64,000 nucleotides of DNA from Pseudomonadota bacterium (GTDB lineage Bacteria; Pseudomonadota; Alphaproteobacteria; Rhodobacterales; Rhodobacteraceae), in assembly GCA_021845805.1 (NCBI GenBank), contig JAJZVD010000002.1:1-64000 (forward strand), in the 5' to 3' direction. Shown here in pieces: positions 38,342 through 48,797 of the stretch (position 1 is the stretch's first letter; each line of letters begins with the position of its first letter). Under the pieces are notes generated by a model, which saw only the letters and a program-made list of their open reading frames with translations, had not been told where the DNA came from and did no database searches. A program made the translations under genes and the position numbers.

Positions 38342-40191
38342 TCCGTACGCCGCTGCGCCCGCTGGCGCGCATCCTCACGGCCCGCGCCAAGGGCGAGAAC
38401 CCCGACGAGATCGAGCGCGAGAACATCCGCCTGCGCCACGAAGAGATGCGCGACCGCTCTCGCGATCAGGCCGAGGGGCGGCTTCTGATGCTGGGGCTGT
38501 TCTTCTTCGCCGCCTTCACGCTGGTAGGGGCGCGGATGGGCCTGATGGCCGCGGCCCCGCCGCAGGAACCGCAGGTGGCCTCGTCCGGGCCCAGCATCTC
38601 GGCGGGGCGGACCGATATCGTCGACCGCGATGGCCGCGTGCTGGCCACGAACCTCTCGACCTATTCGCTTTACGCACAGCCGCAGGACATGATCGACCCG
38701 GTTCATGTCGCCAAGGCGCTGGTCAAGATCTTCCCCGATCTCGACGAGCCGCGGCTGGTCAAGGATTTCACCGGCGAGCGCACCTTCGTCTGGATCAAGA
38801 AGACGCTGTCGCCCGAGCAGATGCAGGCGGTCCATGACATCGGCGACCCCGGTCTGCTGTTCGGCCCGCGCGAGATGCGGCTTTATCCGAACGGCCATCT
38901 TGCGGCGCATATCCTGGGCGGTGCCTCGTTCGGGCGCGAGGGGGTGGACTCGGCCGAAGTGATCGGCGTTGCGGGGATCGAGAAGCAATACGACAGCTAC
39001 CTGCGCGACCCGGCCAACGCGGGCCAGCCCTTGCAGCTTTCGATCGACCTGACGGTGCAGGCGGCCACCCGCGAGGTGCTGGACGCGGGCATGCACATGA
39101 TGAATGCCAAGGGCGCCGCGGCCATCCTGATGAATGCCCGGACGGGCGAGATCATCTCGATGGTCTCGCTGCCCGATTTCGACCCCAACAATCGCCCCGC
39201 CCCGCTGGTAAAGGGCAACCCCGCCGACAGCCCGCTGTTCAACCGCGCGGTGCAGGGGCTTTACGAGCTTGGGTCGACCTTCAAGATCTTCGACGTGGGT
39301 CAGGCGCTGGACCTTGGCCTGATCACCCCGCAGACGATCATCGACACCCGGCCGTTCCGCTACGGCAAGTTCCTGATCCACGATGACCACAACTACGGCA
39401 GCCAGTTGTCGGTGATCGACGTGATCCGGCAAAGCTCGAACATCGGCGCGGCCCGGATCGCGATGCTGTTCGGCGGCGCCAAGCAGAAGCCGTTCCTGAA
39501 ATCGCTGGGGCTGCTCGACCCCTCGCCGGTCGAACTGGCCGAGGCGCCCTATGTGCGCCCGCAGTATCCCACGAACTGGTCCGACATCTCGACCATGACG
39601 GTATCCTACGGCCACGGCATCGCGGTGTCGCCGCTGATGCTGTGCACGGCCTATGCCTCGATGCTGAACGGTGGCACCCGGGTCTATCCCACGCTGATCA
39701 AGACCGATCATCCGCAGGTGGGCCCGCGCATCATCTCCGAGGCGACCTCGGCCAAGCTGCGCGAGATGCTGCGCTATGTGGTGACCTCGGGCACCGCCTC
39801 GCGCGGGGATGTGAAGGGGTATGATGTCGGCGGCAAGACCGGCACGGCCGACAAGGTGAACCCGCAGGGCGGCTATTACAACGACAAGGTGGTCTCGACC
39901 TTCGCGGCCGTCTTCCCGGTGAACAATCCGCAATATGTGCTGGTGGTGACGCTCGACGAGCCGTCCGATAACGTCGACTCCCAGCCGCGCCGGACGGCGG
40001 GCTATACCGCAGTGCCGGTGGCGGCCGAGATCATCCGCCGCGCCGCGCCGCTGCTTGGCATGCGCCCCGAGGTTGATCAGCCCCCGCAACTCGCGGTAAC
40101 TGCGCCCGCGAAGGTGACAAGTGCCGCCACGACGAAGGCCGCCGCGGCCAAGGTCGTGGCAAAGGCGGCCGCCGGGGTCGCGGGCAACTGA
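38338..40191 (+). CDS. ftsI: Penicillin-binding protein 3 / FtsI, septal transpeptidase
   Basis: 617-residue class B PBP. The N-terminal anchor helix is LLMLGLFFFAAFTLVGARMGL, then the pedestal domain (RTDIVDRDGRVLATNL). The transpeptidase domain has STFK (Ser about 313), SSN (about 366) and KTGT (about 500). An Ala/Lys-rich tail (about 595-617) follows. It crosslinks septal peptidoglycan with FtsW. It overlaps ftsL and is separated by 49 nt from murE. Confidence 0.96.
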   Translation: MIRTPLRPLARILTARAKGENPDEIERENIRLRHEEMRDRSRDQAEGRLLMLGLFFFAAFTLVGARMGLMAAAPPQEPQVASSGPSISAGRTDIVDRDGRVLATNLSTYSLYAQPQDMIDPVHVAKALVKIFPDLDEPRLVKDFTGERTFVWIKKTLSPEQMQAVHDIGDPGLLFGPREMRLYPNGHLAAHILGGASFGREGVDSAEVIGVAGIEKQYDSYLRDPANAGQPLQLSIDLTVQAATREVLDAGMHMMNAKGAAAILMNARTGEIISMVSLPDFDPNNRPAPLVKGNPADSPLFNRAVQGLYELGSTFKIFDVGQALDLGLITPQTIIDTRPFRYGKFLIHDDHNYGSQLSVIDVIRQSSNIGAARIAMLFGGAKQKPFLKSLGLLDPSPVELAEAPYVRPQYPTNWSDISTMTVSYGHGIAVSPLMLCTAYASMLNGGTRVYPTLIKTDHPQVGPRIISEATSAKLREMLRYVVTSGTASRGDVKGYDVGGKTGTADKVNPQGGYYNDKVVSTFAAVFPVNNPQYVLVVTLDEPSDNVDSQPRRTAGYTAVPVAAEIIRRAAPLLGMRPEVDQPPQLAVTAPAKVTSAATTKAAAAKVVAKAAAGVAGN

Positions 40192-40240
40192 TGGTGACGG
40201 GGCAGTGGAACGGCAGGAACAGAGGGCGTCACCGCGGCGC

Positions 40241-41704
40241 ATGAGCCTTTCGGCGCTGGGGCTCAGCGCCCGGGGCGGGCGCGGGGCCGAGGTGACGGGG
40301 CTGGCCGTCGACAGCCGTGACGTGGCCCCCGGAATGCTGTTTGCCGCCTTGCCAGGGTCGGCCGTGCATGGCGCGCGTTTCATCCCGATGGCGCTGGAGC
40401 GCGGCGCGACGGTCGTGCTGACCGACCCCGAGGGGGCGGCGCTGGCGGCCGGGGCGCTGGACGGGGTGGCCTGCGTGGTGGTCGAGGAACCCCGCGCGGC
40501 GCTGGCGCGCGCCGCGGCCCTGTGGTTCGGGGCGCAGCCCGGCACCATGGTTGCGGTGACGGGCACCAACGGCAAGACCTCGGTCGCCACCTTCACCCGC
40601 CAGATCTGGACGGCGCTGGGCCATGCCGCGATCAATGTCGGCACCACGGGGGTCGAGGGCGCCTGGACCGCGCCGCTGCATCATACGACGCCCGACCCGA
40701 TCACCCTGCACCGCGCCCTGGCCGAGGCGGCCGCGGCGGGTGTGACCCATGCGGCGATGGAGGCATCGAGCCACGGGCTGGACCAGCGGCGGCTGGACGG
40801 TGTGCGGCTGAAGGCGGCGGCCTTCACCAACTTCACCCAAGACCACCTCGACTATCACAAGACGTTCGAGGCCTATTTCGCCGCCAAGGCGCGGCTTTTC
40901 ACCGAGGTGCTGCCCGATGACGGCATCGCGGTGGTGAACACCGACGACCCGAAGGGTCCCGAGATCGCGGCCATCGCCCGTGCCCGCGGGCAGGGGGTGA
41001 TGACGGTGGGGCAGGGCGCCGCGTGCGACCTGCGGATCGCGGGCCAGCGGTTCGACGCCGCCGGGCAGGATCTGCGGCTGGAATGGCATGGCAAGCCCTA
41101 TCAGGTGCGGCTGGCGCTGATCGGGGGGTTCCAGGCCGCGAACGTGCTGGCGGCGGCGGGGCTTGTCATCGCCGCGGGCAGCCCGCCGGGCGACGTGTTC
41201 GCGGTTCTGCCGCAGCTTGGCACCGTGCGCGGGCGGATGCAGCATGCCGCCACGCGCGCCAACGGGGCCACCGTCTTCGTGGATTACGCCCATACGCCCG
41301 ACGCGGTGGAAACCGCGCTTAAGGCGCTGCGCCCGCATGTGATGGGGCGTCTGGTGATCGTCTTCGGTGCGGGCGGCGACCGCGACCGCGGCAAACGCCC
41401 GCTGATGGGGGCCGCGGCGGCAGCCCATGCCGATCTGTGCATCGTGACCGATGACAACCCCCGCAGCGAAGACCCCGCCAGCATCCGCGCGGCAATCCTG
41501 GCCGCCTGCCCCGGCGCGCAGGAGGTGGGCGACCGCGCCGAGGCGATCCTGCGCGGGGTGGCCGCGCTGGGGCCGGGCGATGCGCTGCTGATCGCGGGCA
41601 AGGGGCATGAAAGCGGTCAGACTGTCGCCGGTACGGTCTATCCCTTCGATGACGTGGAACAGGCCAGCCTTGCGGTGGCCGCACTGGATGGAGGCCGGGG
41701 ATGA
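40241..41704 (+). CDS. murE: UDP-MurNAc-L-Ala-D-Glu:meso-diaminopimelate ligase
   Basis: 487-residue Mur ligase: AVTGTNGKTSVATF (ATP loop), EASSHGLDQRRLDGV, NFTQDHLDYHKTFEAYF, and TDDNPRSEDP, whose DNPR marks the meso-Dap-adding type. The ATG at 40241 begins the conserved SLSALGL region; an in-frame GTG at 40205 is possible and neither has an ideal ribosome site. The stop overlaps murF (ATGA). Confidence 0.95.
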   Translation: MSLSALGLSARGGRGAEVTGLAVDSRDVAPGMLFAALPGSAVHGARFIPMALERGATVVLTDPEGAALAAGALDGVACVVVEEPRAALARAAALWFGAQPGTMVAVTGTNGKTSVATFTRQIWTALGHAAINVGTTGVEGAWTAPLHHTTPDPITLHRALAEAAAAGVTHAAMEASSHGLDQRRLDGVRLKAAAFTNFTQDHLDYHKTFEAYFAAKARLFTEVLPDDGIAVVNTDDPKGPEIAAIARARGQGVMTVGQGAACDLRIAGQRFDAAGQDLRLEWHGKPYQVRLALIGGFQAANVLAAAGLVIAAGSPPGDVFAVLPQLGTVRGRMQHAATRANGATVFVDYAHTPDAVETALKALRPHVMGRLVIVFGAGGDRDRGKRPLMGAAAAAHADLCIVTDDNPRSEDPASIRAAILAACPGAQEVGDRAEAILRGVAALGPGDALLIAGKGHESGQTVAGTVYPFDDVEQASLAVAALDGGRG

Positions 41705-43149
41705 CCGCGCTCTGGACCGCAGCCGAGGCCGCCGCCGCCACCGGCGGCACCGCCACGCGCCCCTTCACCGCCTCGGGCGTGTCGATCGACACCCGCACGC
41801 TTGAGGAAGGCGACCTGTTCGTGGCGCTGAAGGACGTGCGCGACGGGCATGACTTCGTGGCGCAGGCGCTGGCGAAGGGGGCGGCGGGCGCGCTTGTCTC
41901 GCGCATCCCCGAGGGGGTCGGCCCCGATGCGCCGCTTCTCGTGGTGCCCGATGTGCTGGCGGCGCTGGGTGCGCTGGGCGTGGCCGCGCGCGCGCGGACG
42001 CGGGCCCGGGTGGTGGGGGTGACCGGCTCGGTCGGCAAGACCTCGACCAAGGAGATGCTGCGCACCGTGCTGGGCGGGCAGGGCCGGGTGCATGCCGCCG
42101 AGGCCAGCTACAACAATCACTGGGGCGTGCCGCTGACGCTGGCGCGGATGCCGGTCGCCACCGATTTCGCGGTGATCGAGATCGGCATGAACCACCCCGG
42201 CGAGATCGCGCCGCTGGCCCGCATGGCGCGGCTGGATCTGGCGATGGTCACCACGGTCGGCGCCGCGCATCTGGAGGCGTTCGGCTCGATCGAGGCGATC
42301 GCGGTCGAAAAGGCCAGCATCGTCGAGGGCCTGACACCCGGCGGCGGAATCGCGGTGCTGAACGCGGATCTGGGGGTGACGCCGATCCTGACCGCCGCGG
42401 CGGACCGGGTGGGCGCGAGGATCGTGACCTTCGGCACCACGCCCGGCGCGCGCTTCCGCCTGCGCGGGGCGCAGGTTGCGCGGGATACCACCGTGGTTCA
42501 GGCCGAGGTGGCCGGGCAGCCCGTGCTCTTCAAGGTGCAGTCCGCGGGGCGGCATTTCGCGCTCAATGCGCTGGGCGTGCTGGCGGTGGCCGAGGCGCTG
42601 GGGCTCGATCTGGGCATGGCGGCGGTGGACATCGGCCACTGGCAGCCCCCTGCCGGGCGGGGCGCGCGCGAACGGATCGTGCTGGACCCCTTGCACGACG
42701 CCCTGGCCTTCGAACTGATCGACGATGCCTTCAACGCCAATCCGGCGTCGCTGTCGGCGGCGCTGGAGGTTCTGGGGCAGGCCCAGCCGCAGAATGGCGT
42801 GGGCCGGGTGGCGGAAGGCCGCCGGGTGGCGATCCTGGGCGACATGCTGGAACTTGGCCCCGACGGGCCCGCCCTCCACCGGGCCGTGGCCGATCACCCG
42901 GACTTGGCGAAAATCGCCCAGATTCATTGTGTTGGCCCGCTGATGCAGGAGTTGTGGAACACCCTGCCGCGGCGCCAGCGCGGGCTTTGGGTCGCCTCGG
43001 CGGTGGAACTGGCCGCCCAGGCGCGCCACCTGGTCGATGCGGGCGATGTCGTCTTGGTGAAGGGCTCGAAGGGCAGCAAGGTCAGCCTCGTGGTTGACGC
43101 CCTGCGCAAATTGGGGCAATCGACCGCGTCCGAAACCCGGAGGGGATAA
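41701..43149 (+). CDS. murF: UDP-MurNAc-tripeptide:D-Ala-D-Ala ligase
   Basis: 482-residue Mur ligase with [19 protein letters not shown] (N-terminal UDP domain), [16 protein letters not shown] (ATP loop), [31 protein letters not shown] and [15 protein letters not shown]. It adds D-Ala-D-Ala to complete the UDP-pentapeptide. It is coupled to murE (4-nt overlap) and mraY (TAATG). Confidence 0.96.
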   Translation: MTALWTAAEAAAATGGTATRPFTASGVSIDTRTLEEGDLFVALKDVRDGHDFVAQALAKGAAGALVSRIPEGVGPDAPLLVVPDVLAALGALGVAARARTRARVVGVTGSVGKTSTKEMLRTVLGGQGRVHAAEASYNNHWGVPLTLARMPVATDFAVIEIGMNHPGEIAPLARMARLDLAMVTTVGAAHLEAFGSIEAIAVEKASIVEGLTPGGGIAVLNADLGVTPILTAAADRVGARIVTFGTTPGARFRLRGAQVARDTTVVQAEVAGQPVLFKVQSAGRHFALNALGVLAVAEALGLDLGMAAVDIGHWQPPAGRGARERIVLDPLHDALAFELIDDAFNANPASLSAALEVLGQAQPQNGVGRVAEGRRVAILGDMLELGPDGPALHRAVADHPDLAKIAQIHCVGPLMQELWNTLPRRQRGLWVASAVELAAQARHLVDAGDVVLVKGSKGSKVSLVVDALRKLGQSTASETRRG

Positions 43150-44228
43150 TGCTGTATTGGCTGAGCCAGTTGTCGGAAGGCGGGGTTCTGAACCTGTTCC
43201 GCTACATCACCTTCCGGGCTGGCGGCGCGTTCTTCACCGCGCTGCTGTTCGGGTTCCTGTTCGGTCGGCCGCTGATCGATTTCCTGCGCGCGCGCCAGAA
43301 GAAGGGGCAGCCGATCCGCACCGACGGCCCGCAAAGCCATTTTTCCAAGGCCGGGACGCCCACGATGGGGGGGCTTCTGATCCTCTCGGCGCTCTGCGTC
43401 TCGACCCTGCTCTGGGCGCGGCTGGACAATGTCTATGTCTGGTTGACGCTGCTGGTCACGCTGGGGTTCGGCATGATCGGCTTTGCCGATGACTGGAAGA
43501 AGGTGACCAAGCAGAACACCAAGGGCGTGTCCAGCCGGGTGCGGTTCCTGCTGGGGCTGCTGATCGCGGCGCTGGCGGGCTATGCGGCCGAGGTCGCGCA
43601 GCCTGCCGAGCTTGGCTACGCGCTGGCCGTGCCCTTCTTCAAGAACGTGCTGCTGCACATGGGGGTCTTCTTCATCCCCTTCGCGATGATCGTGATCGTC
43701 GGCGCCGCCAATGCGGTGAACCTGACCGACGGGCTGGATGGCCTGGCCATCATGCCGGTGATGATCGCGGCCTCGACGCTCGGGGTGATCGCCTATGTCG
43801 TCGGCAACTTCAACTATGCGACCTATCTCGATTTGCACTTCGTGCCGGGCACGGGCGAGCTGCTGATCTTCGTCTCGGCGCTGGTGGGCGGGGGGCTGGG
43901 GTTCCTGTGGTACAATGCGCCGCCCGCCGCGGTGTTCATGGGCGACACCGGCAGCCTGGCGCTGGGCGGTGCCCTGGGGGCGATCGCGGTGGCCACCAAG
44001 CACGAGATCGTGCTGGCCATCGTGGGCGGGCTGTTCGTGGTCGAGGCGCTGAGCGTCATCATCCAGGTGGCCTATTTCAAGCGCACCGGCAAGCGCGTCT
44101 TCCTGATGGCGCCGATCCACCACCATTTCGAGAAAAAGGGCTGGGCCGAGCCGCAGATCGTGATCCGGTTCTGGATCATCAGCCTGGTGCTGGCGCTGAT
44201 CGGGCTGGCCACGCTGAAGCTGCGCTGA
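43149..44228 (+). CDS. mraY: Phospho-MurNAc-pentapeptide translocase
   Basis: 359 residues, ten-helix membrane enzyme. It has [29 protein letters not shown] (catalytic DDxxK-like), [15 protein letters not shown] (Asp-rich catalytic loop) and [19 protein letters not shown] (HHH motif). It makes lipid I at the inner membrane. It overlaps murF by one base. A 69-nt gap with a repeat-like hairpin separates it from murD. Confidence 0.97.
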   Translation: MLYWLSQLSEGGVLNLFRYITFRAGGAFFTALLFGFLFGRPLIDFLRARQKKGQPIRTDGPQSHFSKAGTPTMGGLLILSALCVSTLLWARLDNVYVWLTLLVTLGFGMIGFADDWKKVTKQNTKGVSSRVRFLLGLLIAALAGYAAEVAQPAELGYALAVPFFKNVLLHMGVFFIPFAMIVIVGAANAVNLTDGLDGLAIMPVMIAASTLGVIAYVVGNFNYATYLDLHFVPGTGELLIFVSALVGGGLGFLWYNAPPAAVFMGDTGSLALGGALGAIAVATKHEIVLAIVGGLFVVEALSVIIQVAYFKRTGKRVFLMAPIHHHFEKKGWAEPQIVIRFWIISLVLALIGLATLKLR

Positions 44229-44239
44229 GTGGCGGCGCC

Positions 44240-44280
44240 GGGGGCGTCGCGCCCCCGCGGGATATCTGGGCCTGGATGAA
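44240..44280 (+). repeat. Hairpin followed by GCGGGATAT, related to the A-C repeats
   Basis: GGGGGC (44240-44245), loop GTCGC, GCCCCC (44251-44256), then GCGGGATATCTGGGCCTGG. The order G/C hairpin then GGATAT is like copies A-C, but the loop and following core differ, so it is at most a distant member. Confidence 0.35.
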
Positions 44281-44297
44281 GGGGCGAGGGGGCTGCG

Positions 44298-45697
44298 ATG
44301 ATTGCCGTGCGCGGATACGAGGGGCGCAAGGTCGCGGTGCTGGGTCTGGGGCGGTCCGGGCTGGCCACCGCGCGGGCGCTGGCGGCGGGCGGGGCCGAAG
44401 CACTTCTGTGGGATGACAGCCCCGAGGCGCGGGCCAAGGCCGAGGCGGCCGGGCTTGCGCTGTGCGACCTGACGCGCGAGCGCGCGCTGGACGGGGTGGC
44501 GGCGCTGGTCGTCTCGCCCGGCATCCCGCATCTCTACCCTGTGCCGCACCGGGTGATCGCCCGGTCGCTTGCGCTGGGGTGCCGGTCGACAACGACATCG
44601 GGCTGTTCTTCCGCTCGCTCGCGACCCCGGCCTGGGACCGGTTCGACCAGGTGCCGAAGGTGGTGGCGGTGACGGGCTCGAACGGCAAATCCACCACGAC
44701 CGCGCTGATCCATCACATCCTGCAGGTGGCGGGGCGGCCGACGCAGATGGCCGGCAACATCGGCCGCGGCGTGTTCGACATCGATCCGCCGGGCGAGGCA
44801 GAGGTGGTGGTGCTGGAACTGTCGTCCTACCAGACCGAGCTTGCGCGGGCGCTGACGCCCGACGTTGCGGTCTTCACCAACCTGTCGCCCGACCATCTGG
44901 ACCGGCACGGGGGCATGGGCGGCTATTTCGCGGCCAAGCGGCGGCTCTTTGCCGAGGGCGGGCCCGACCGGGCCGTGATCGGCGTGGACGAGGTCGAGGG
45001 GCGGTTTCTGGCCAACCAGGTGTCGGAAGGCCCCGAGGATGACCGGGTGATCCGCATCTCGTCGGGCCAGAAGCTCGATACGGGCGGCTGGGCTGTCTTC
45101 GCCCGCAAGGGGTTCCTGACGGAATGGCGCCGGGGGCAGCAGGTGGCGGCCATCGATCTGCGCGAGATGAAGGGGCTGCCTGGTGCCCACAACCACCAGA
45201 ACGCCTGTGCGGCCTATGCGGCCTGCCGGACGCTGGGGGTGGCACCGCGGCTGATCGAGCAGGCGCTTCATGACTTTCAGGGCCTGCCGCACCGCAGCCA
45301 GTTGGTGGGTGAACGGGGCGGCGTGCGCTTTGTCAACGACTCGAAGGCCACCAATGTGGATTCGGCCGCCAAGGCCTTGCAGGCCTTTCCGAAGATCCGC
45401 TGGATCGCCGGGGGACTTGGCAAGGATGGTGGGCTGAGCGGGATCGAGCCGTTCCTCGGCGCGGTCGTGAAGGCCTATCTGATCGGCCATTCGGCCCGCG
45501 ATTTCGCCCTCCAGATCGGCGAGACGCCGCACGAGATCTGCGAGACGATGGAGCGGGCGGTGACCCGGGCGGCCGAAGAGGCGCAGGCAGGCGAGACCGT
45601 TCTGCTGGCCCCGGCGGCCGCAAGCTTCGACCAGTATCCGAACTTCGAGAAGCGGGGCGAGGATTTCACCGCACGGGTGAAGGCGCTGATCGGCTGA
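44298..45697 (+). pseudogene. murD: UDP-MurNAc-L-Ala:D-Glu ligase, frameshifted in this sequence
   Basis: The MurD protein is split over two frames. Frame one from ATG 44298 gives [21 protein letters not shown] ... [23 protein letters not shown]. It continues in the next frame from 44579 as [14 protein letters not shown] ... [56 protein letters not shown] and a normal end at 45697. The join is at the G run 44576-44579 (GGGG where five G would restore the frame). All MurD motifs are intact. As the gene is essential and its neighbours are whole, a homopolymer sequence error is most likely; a true mutation or -1 slippage are the alternatives. Confidence 0.88.
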
Positions 45698-45796
45698 GGT
45701 CTGTGCGCTGTCGCGCAGGGCCTGGGCGAAATCGCAAATTGCGTGGAATCCTGCGTGGTGCATCCTCGGGCCAGTGATCGCTAGGGAGGATGCGCG

Positions 45797-46168
45797 ATGA
45801 CATCTGTCGATCTGAAGACCCAGACCCCCGCTGCGCGGATCTCGATCTGGGGGCTGCGCGTGCTGATGGCGGCGCTGTTCCTGTTTGCCGCCGCGATGAA
45901 GCTGACCGGCCAGCCCGCGATGGTGGCCGAGTTCGCGACCGTCGGGCTGGGCCAGTGGTTCCGCTATGTCACCGGGCTGATGGAACTGGCGGGCGGGGTG
46001 CTGGTGCTGATCCCGCGTCGCTCGGTCCTGGGCGCGGGGATGCTGCTGATGGTGGATGCGGGCGCCTTCGTGGCGCAGGTGGCGGTGCTGCACATGGACT
46101 GGCTCCACACCGTCGTGATCGGCGCGCTGCTGGTGGCGCTGATCGTGATTCAGCGGCGTAACGCCTGA
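45797..46168 (+). CDS. DoxX-like small membrane protein
   Basis: 123 residues with four hydrophobic helices: VLMAALFLFAAAMKLTG (DoxX-like start), YVTGLMELAGGVLVLIP, LGAGMLLMVDAGAFVAQ and VVIGALLVALIVIQ. Function in the family is poorly defined, often linked to redox stress. GGGAGG lies 7 nt before the ATG. It sits between murD and the convergent asd gene, interrupting the dcw order, and has its own 99-nt upstream gap with a possible TTGCGT-16-CATCCT promoter. Confidence 0.8.
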   Translation: MTSVDLKTQTPAARISIWGLRVLMAALFLFAAAMKLTGQPAMVAEFATVGLGQWFRYVTGLMELAGGVLVLIPRRSVLGAGMLLMVDAGAFVAQVAVLHMDWLHTVVIGALLVALIVIQRRNA

Positions 46169-46174
46169 TACGGG

Positions 46175-46205
46175 GGGAAACGGCGGACGGATCGCGCCGT
46201 TTCCC
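46175..46205. terminator. Bidirectional hairpin between doxX and asd
   Basis: GGGAAACGGCG (46175-46185) and CGCCGTTTCCC (46195-46205) form a perfect 11-bp stem with a 9-nt loop, between the two convergent stops. No U-tract on either strand, so termination would be Rho-assisted or the hairpin may only protect 3' ends. Confidence 0.6.
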
Positions 46206-46223
46206 TGCCCGCGCCGGGGCGAC

Positions 46224-47282
46224 TTACTGCGCCATCAGCGCCTCGGCGATCTGCACCGCGTTCAGCGCGGCCCCCTTCAGAAGCTGGTCGCCCGCCACGA
46301 ACAGCGCCAGCGTGCGCCCCGAGGGGTCGCCCAGATCGCTGCGCAGGCGGCCCACCAGCACGTCATCCTGCCCCGAGGCCTCGGAAGGCATCGGGAAATG
46401 GTTCGCGGCGCGATCGTCGACCAGCCGCACCCCCGGCGCAGCGGCAAGCAGGGCGCGGGCTTCGTCTACCGCCACGGGGCGCGCGAATTCCACGCTGGCG
46501 GCGATCGCATGGGCGCGCATCACCGGAACCCGGATGCAGGTGATCCCGATCGGCAGGTCGGGCGTGCCAAGGATGCGGCGGGTCTCCGCGATCACCTTGG
46601 TTTCCTCGCCGTTGTAGCCGGTCTCGGGGTCCATCGCGGCGTTGTGGCTGAAGAGGTTGAACGCATAGGGATGCGGCAGCACCTTCGGCGCGAAGGCCTC
46701 GCCCGCCAGCGCCGCGGCGGTGGCCTGACGCAGTTCCTCCATCGCCGCGGCGCCCGCGCCCGAGGCGGCCTGATAGGTGGCGGCCTGGATGCGGCGGATG
46801 GGGTGGGCGCGATGCAGCGGGGCCAGCGCCACCGTCAGGATCGCGGCCACGCAGTTCGGGTTGGCGATGATGCCACCATGCCGGGAAAGGGCGGCTGCGT
46901 TCACCTCGGGCACCACCAGCGGCACTGCCGCCTCCATCCGGAAGGCCGAGGAGTTGTCGATCACCGTCGCGCCCGCCGCCACCGCCAGCGGCGCGAACTG
47001 CCGCGAGACCCCGGCCCCGGCCGAGAAGAGCGCGATGTCCACGCCGGTGAAGCTTGCAGGCTCCAGCGACTCGATCTCGATCTCCTGGCCGCGGAAGGGC
47101 AGGCGGCGCCCGGCCGAGCGCGGCGAGGCCAGCAGGCGCAGATCGCCCACGGGGAAGCCGCGGCGTTCGAGGCAGCCGATCAGTTCCACGCCCACGGCGC
47201 CGGTGGCGCCGACGATGGCAACGGTGGGCTGCGCCGGATGGCGGTCGCGGGCGGGGCGGGGCTGGGTCAGGGTATCGGGCAT
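46224..47282 (-). CDS. asd: Aspartate-semialdehyde dehydrogenase
   Basis: 352 residues. NADP motif VAIVGATGAVGVELIGCLERR, phosphate-binding SPRSAGRRLPF, FSAGAGVSRQFAP, catalytic Cys about 144 in ANPNCVAAILTVAL, and the catalytic His segment RVPVMRAHA. It makes aspartate semialdehyde for lysine, threonine, methionine and diaminopimelate, so it feeds cell-wall synthesis. It is on the opposite strand inside the dcw cluster. The start MPDTLTQPRP (47282) is chosen; the frame runs on upstream without a better site. The roughly 18-residue N-terminal extension before VAIVG is longer than usual. Confidence 0.92.
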   Translation of the reverse strand: MPDTLTQPRPARDRHPAQPTVAIVGATGAVGVELIGCLERRGFPVGDLRLLASPRSAGRRLPFRGQEIEIESLEPASFTGVDIALFSAGAGVSRQFAPLAVAAGATVIDNSSAFRMEAAVPLVVPEVNAAALSRHGGIIANPNCVAAILTVALAPLHRAHPIRRIQAATYQAASGAGAAAMEELRQATAAALAGEAFAPKVLPHPYAFNLFSHNAAMDPETGYNGEETKVIAETRRILGTPDLPIGITCIRVPVMRAHAIAASVEFARPVAVDEARALLAAAPGVRLVDDRAANHFPMPSEASGQDDVLVGRLRSDLGDPSGRTLALFVAGDQLLKGAALNAVQIAEALMAQ

Positions 47283-47633
47283 GGTCGCGCTCTCTGCAGG
47301 TTGGGGAGAGAGCGGGGGGTGTTCACCTGATGGCCCCGTCCCTCTCGGGGGGGGCCTCGGGGTCTGCCCGGTTCTACCGCGCGCGCCCGACAACCCCCGC
47401 CGAAGCGGTGGTTTTCGTCGTGCGTTTCGTGGTCGCGAACCTGGTCATGATCGTGGCCGGTAGCGGCGCGGCGCAACGGCGTCAAGCCCCGTGGCGCCCC
47501 GGCCCGGCCGATACGGCGGGATTGACGCCAAACGGCCACAACCTGGGCCGGATTGTGCTGGCCATGCTGCGGGGCTTGGGCTAAAGTTTGGCTCAGATCC
47601 GGAGAACCGGGCAGACAGGCAGAGCGATATCCG
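47283..47633. promoter_or_regulatory. Divergent asd/ftsW promoter region
   Basis: 351 nt without a credible gene. It must contain the promoter for the second half of the dcw cluster (ftsW onward), because asd is in opposite orientation. Possible -35 hexamers are TTGACG (near 47521) and TTGTGC (near 47555), but no -10 stands at proper spacing. GGAG at 47601-47604 lies about 30 nt before the ftsW ATG. Confidence 0.4.
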
Positions 47634-48797
47634 ATGACAGAGATGGTGTATGGCGCCATGCCCGTGCGGGCAGGCGAGCCGGTCCTTCCCCGCTGGTGGC
47701 GCACGGTGGACAAGTGGACGCTGGCCTGCATCCTGCTGCTGATGGGGATGGGGCTTCTGCTTGGCCTTGCCGCCTCGGTGCCTCTGGCGACCCGCAACGG
47801 GCTGCCGCCGTTCCACTATGTGGTGCGGCAGGGCATGTTCGGCGGGGTGGCGCTGGTGGTCATGTTCCTGACATCGCTCGTCTCGCCGGAATCCGTGCGT
47901 CGGCTGGGCGTGCTGGGGTTCCTGCTGACCTTCGTGGCGCTGGCGCTGCTGCCGATCTTCGGCTCGGACTTCGGCAAGGGTGCCGTCCGCTGGTATTCGC
48001 TGGGCATGATGTCGGTGCAGCCGTCGGAGTTCCTCAAGCCCGGGTTCATCATCCTCTGCGCCTGGCTGATGGCCGCGAGCCAGGAGATCAACGGCCCGCC
48101 GGGCAAGCTGATGTCGTTCGGCGTCACCATCGTGGTGGTGGGCTTTCTGGCGATGCAGCCTGATTTCGGGCAGTCGGCGCTGGTGCTGTTCGGCTGGGGC
48201 GTGATGTACTTCGTGGCCGGCGCGCCGATCCTGCTCTTGGCCTCGGTGGCGGGCCTCGTCAGCCTGGGCGCTATGGCGGCCTATACCTATTCGACCCACT
48301 TCGCGCAGCGCATCGACGCGTTCATGGCGGCCGACATCGACCCCCGCACCCAGGTGGGCTATGCGGTGAACGCGATCCAGGAAGGCGGCTTCTTCGGTGT
48401 CGGCGTGGGCGAGGGCCAGGTGAAATGGCAGCTTCCCGACGCGCATACCGATTTCATCATCGCGGTGGCGGCCGAGGAATACGGCCTGCTGCTGGTGCTG
48501 TTCATCCTCGGGCTCTACACCACCATCGTCGTGCGCTCGCTGACGCGGCTGATGCGGGAACGTGATCCGTTCATCCGGCTGGCGGGCACCGGTCTGGCCT
48601 GCATCTTCGGGGTGCAGGCGCTGGTCAACACCAGTGTGGCGGTGCGGCTGCTGCCCGCCAAGGGGATGACGCTGCCCTTCGTCAGCTATGGCGGCTCGTC
48701 GCTGATCGCCACCGGGATCACCATGGGGATGCTGCTTGCGCTGACCCGGACGCGGCCGCAGGGCGAGATCGGCGAATTCTTCAAGCGGAGCCTGTGA
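47634..48797 (+). CDS. ftsW: Peptidoglycan glycosyltransferase FtsW
   Basis: 387-residue SEDS protein, about ten membrane helices. Key segments are [33 protein letters not shown] (catalytic Asp loop), [17 protein letters not shown] and [18 protein letters not shown]. It polymerises septal glycan with FtsI. The start [11 protein letters not shown] at 47634 is chosen; no closer start gives the full first helix. The stop overlaps murG. Confidence 0.96.
   Translation: MTEMVYGAMPVRAGEPVLPRWWRTVDKWTLACILLLMGMGLLLGLAASVPLATRNGLPPFHYVVRQGMFGGVALVVMFLTSLVSPESVRRLGVLGFLLTFVALALLPIFGSDFGKGAVRWYSLGMMSVQPSEFLKPGFIILCAWLMAASQEINGPPGKLMSFGVTIVVVGFLAMQPDFGQSALVLFGWGVMYFVAGAPILLLASVAGLVSLGAMAAYTYSTHFAQRIDAFMAADIDPRTQVGYAVNAIQEGGFFGVGVGEGQVKWQLPDAHTDFIIAVAAEEYGLLLVLFILGLYTTIVVRSLTRLMRERDPFIRLAGTGLACIFGVQALVNTSVAVRLLPAKGMTLPFVSYGGSSLIATGITMGMLLALTRTRPQGEIGEFFKRSL

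Noticed and set aside
38125-40647. Minus-strand open frame of 840 codons opposite ftsI and murE
   Set aside because: It is antisense to genes with clear motifs, its composition is rich in Arg/His/Gln as expected of a shadow frame, and it has no ribosome site.
44571-44582. Programmed -1 frameshifting in murD
   Set aside because: No X-XXY-YYZ slippery heptamer or following stem is evident, and MurD is not known to use recoding. A missing G in a homopolymer is simpler.
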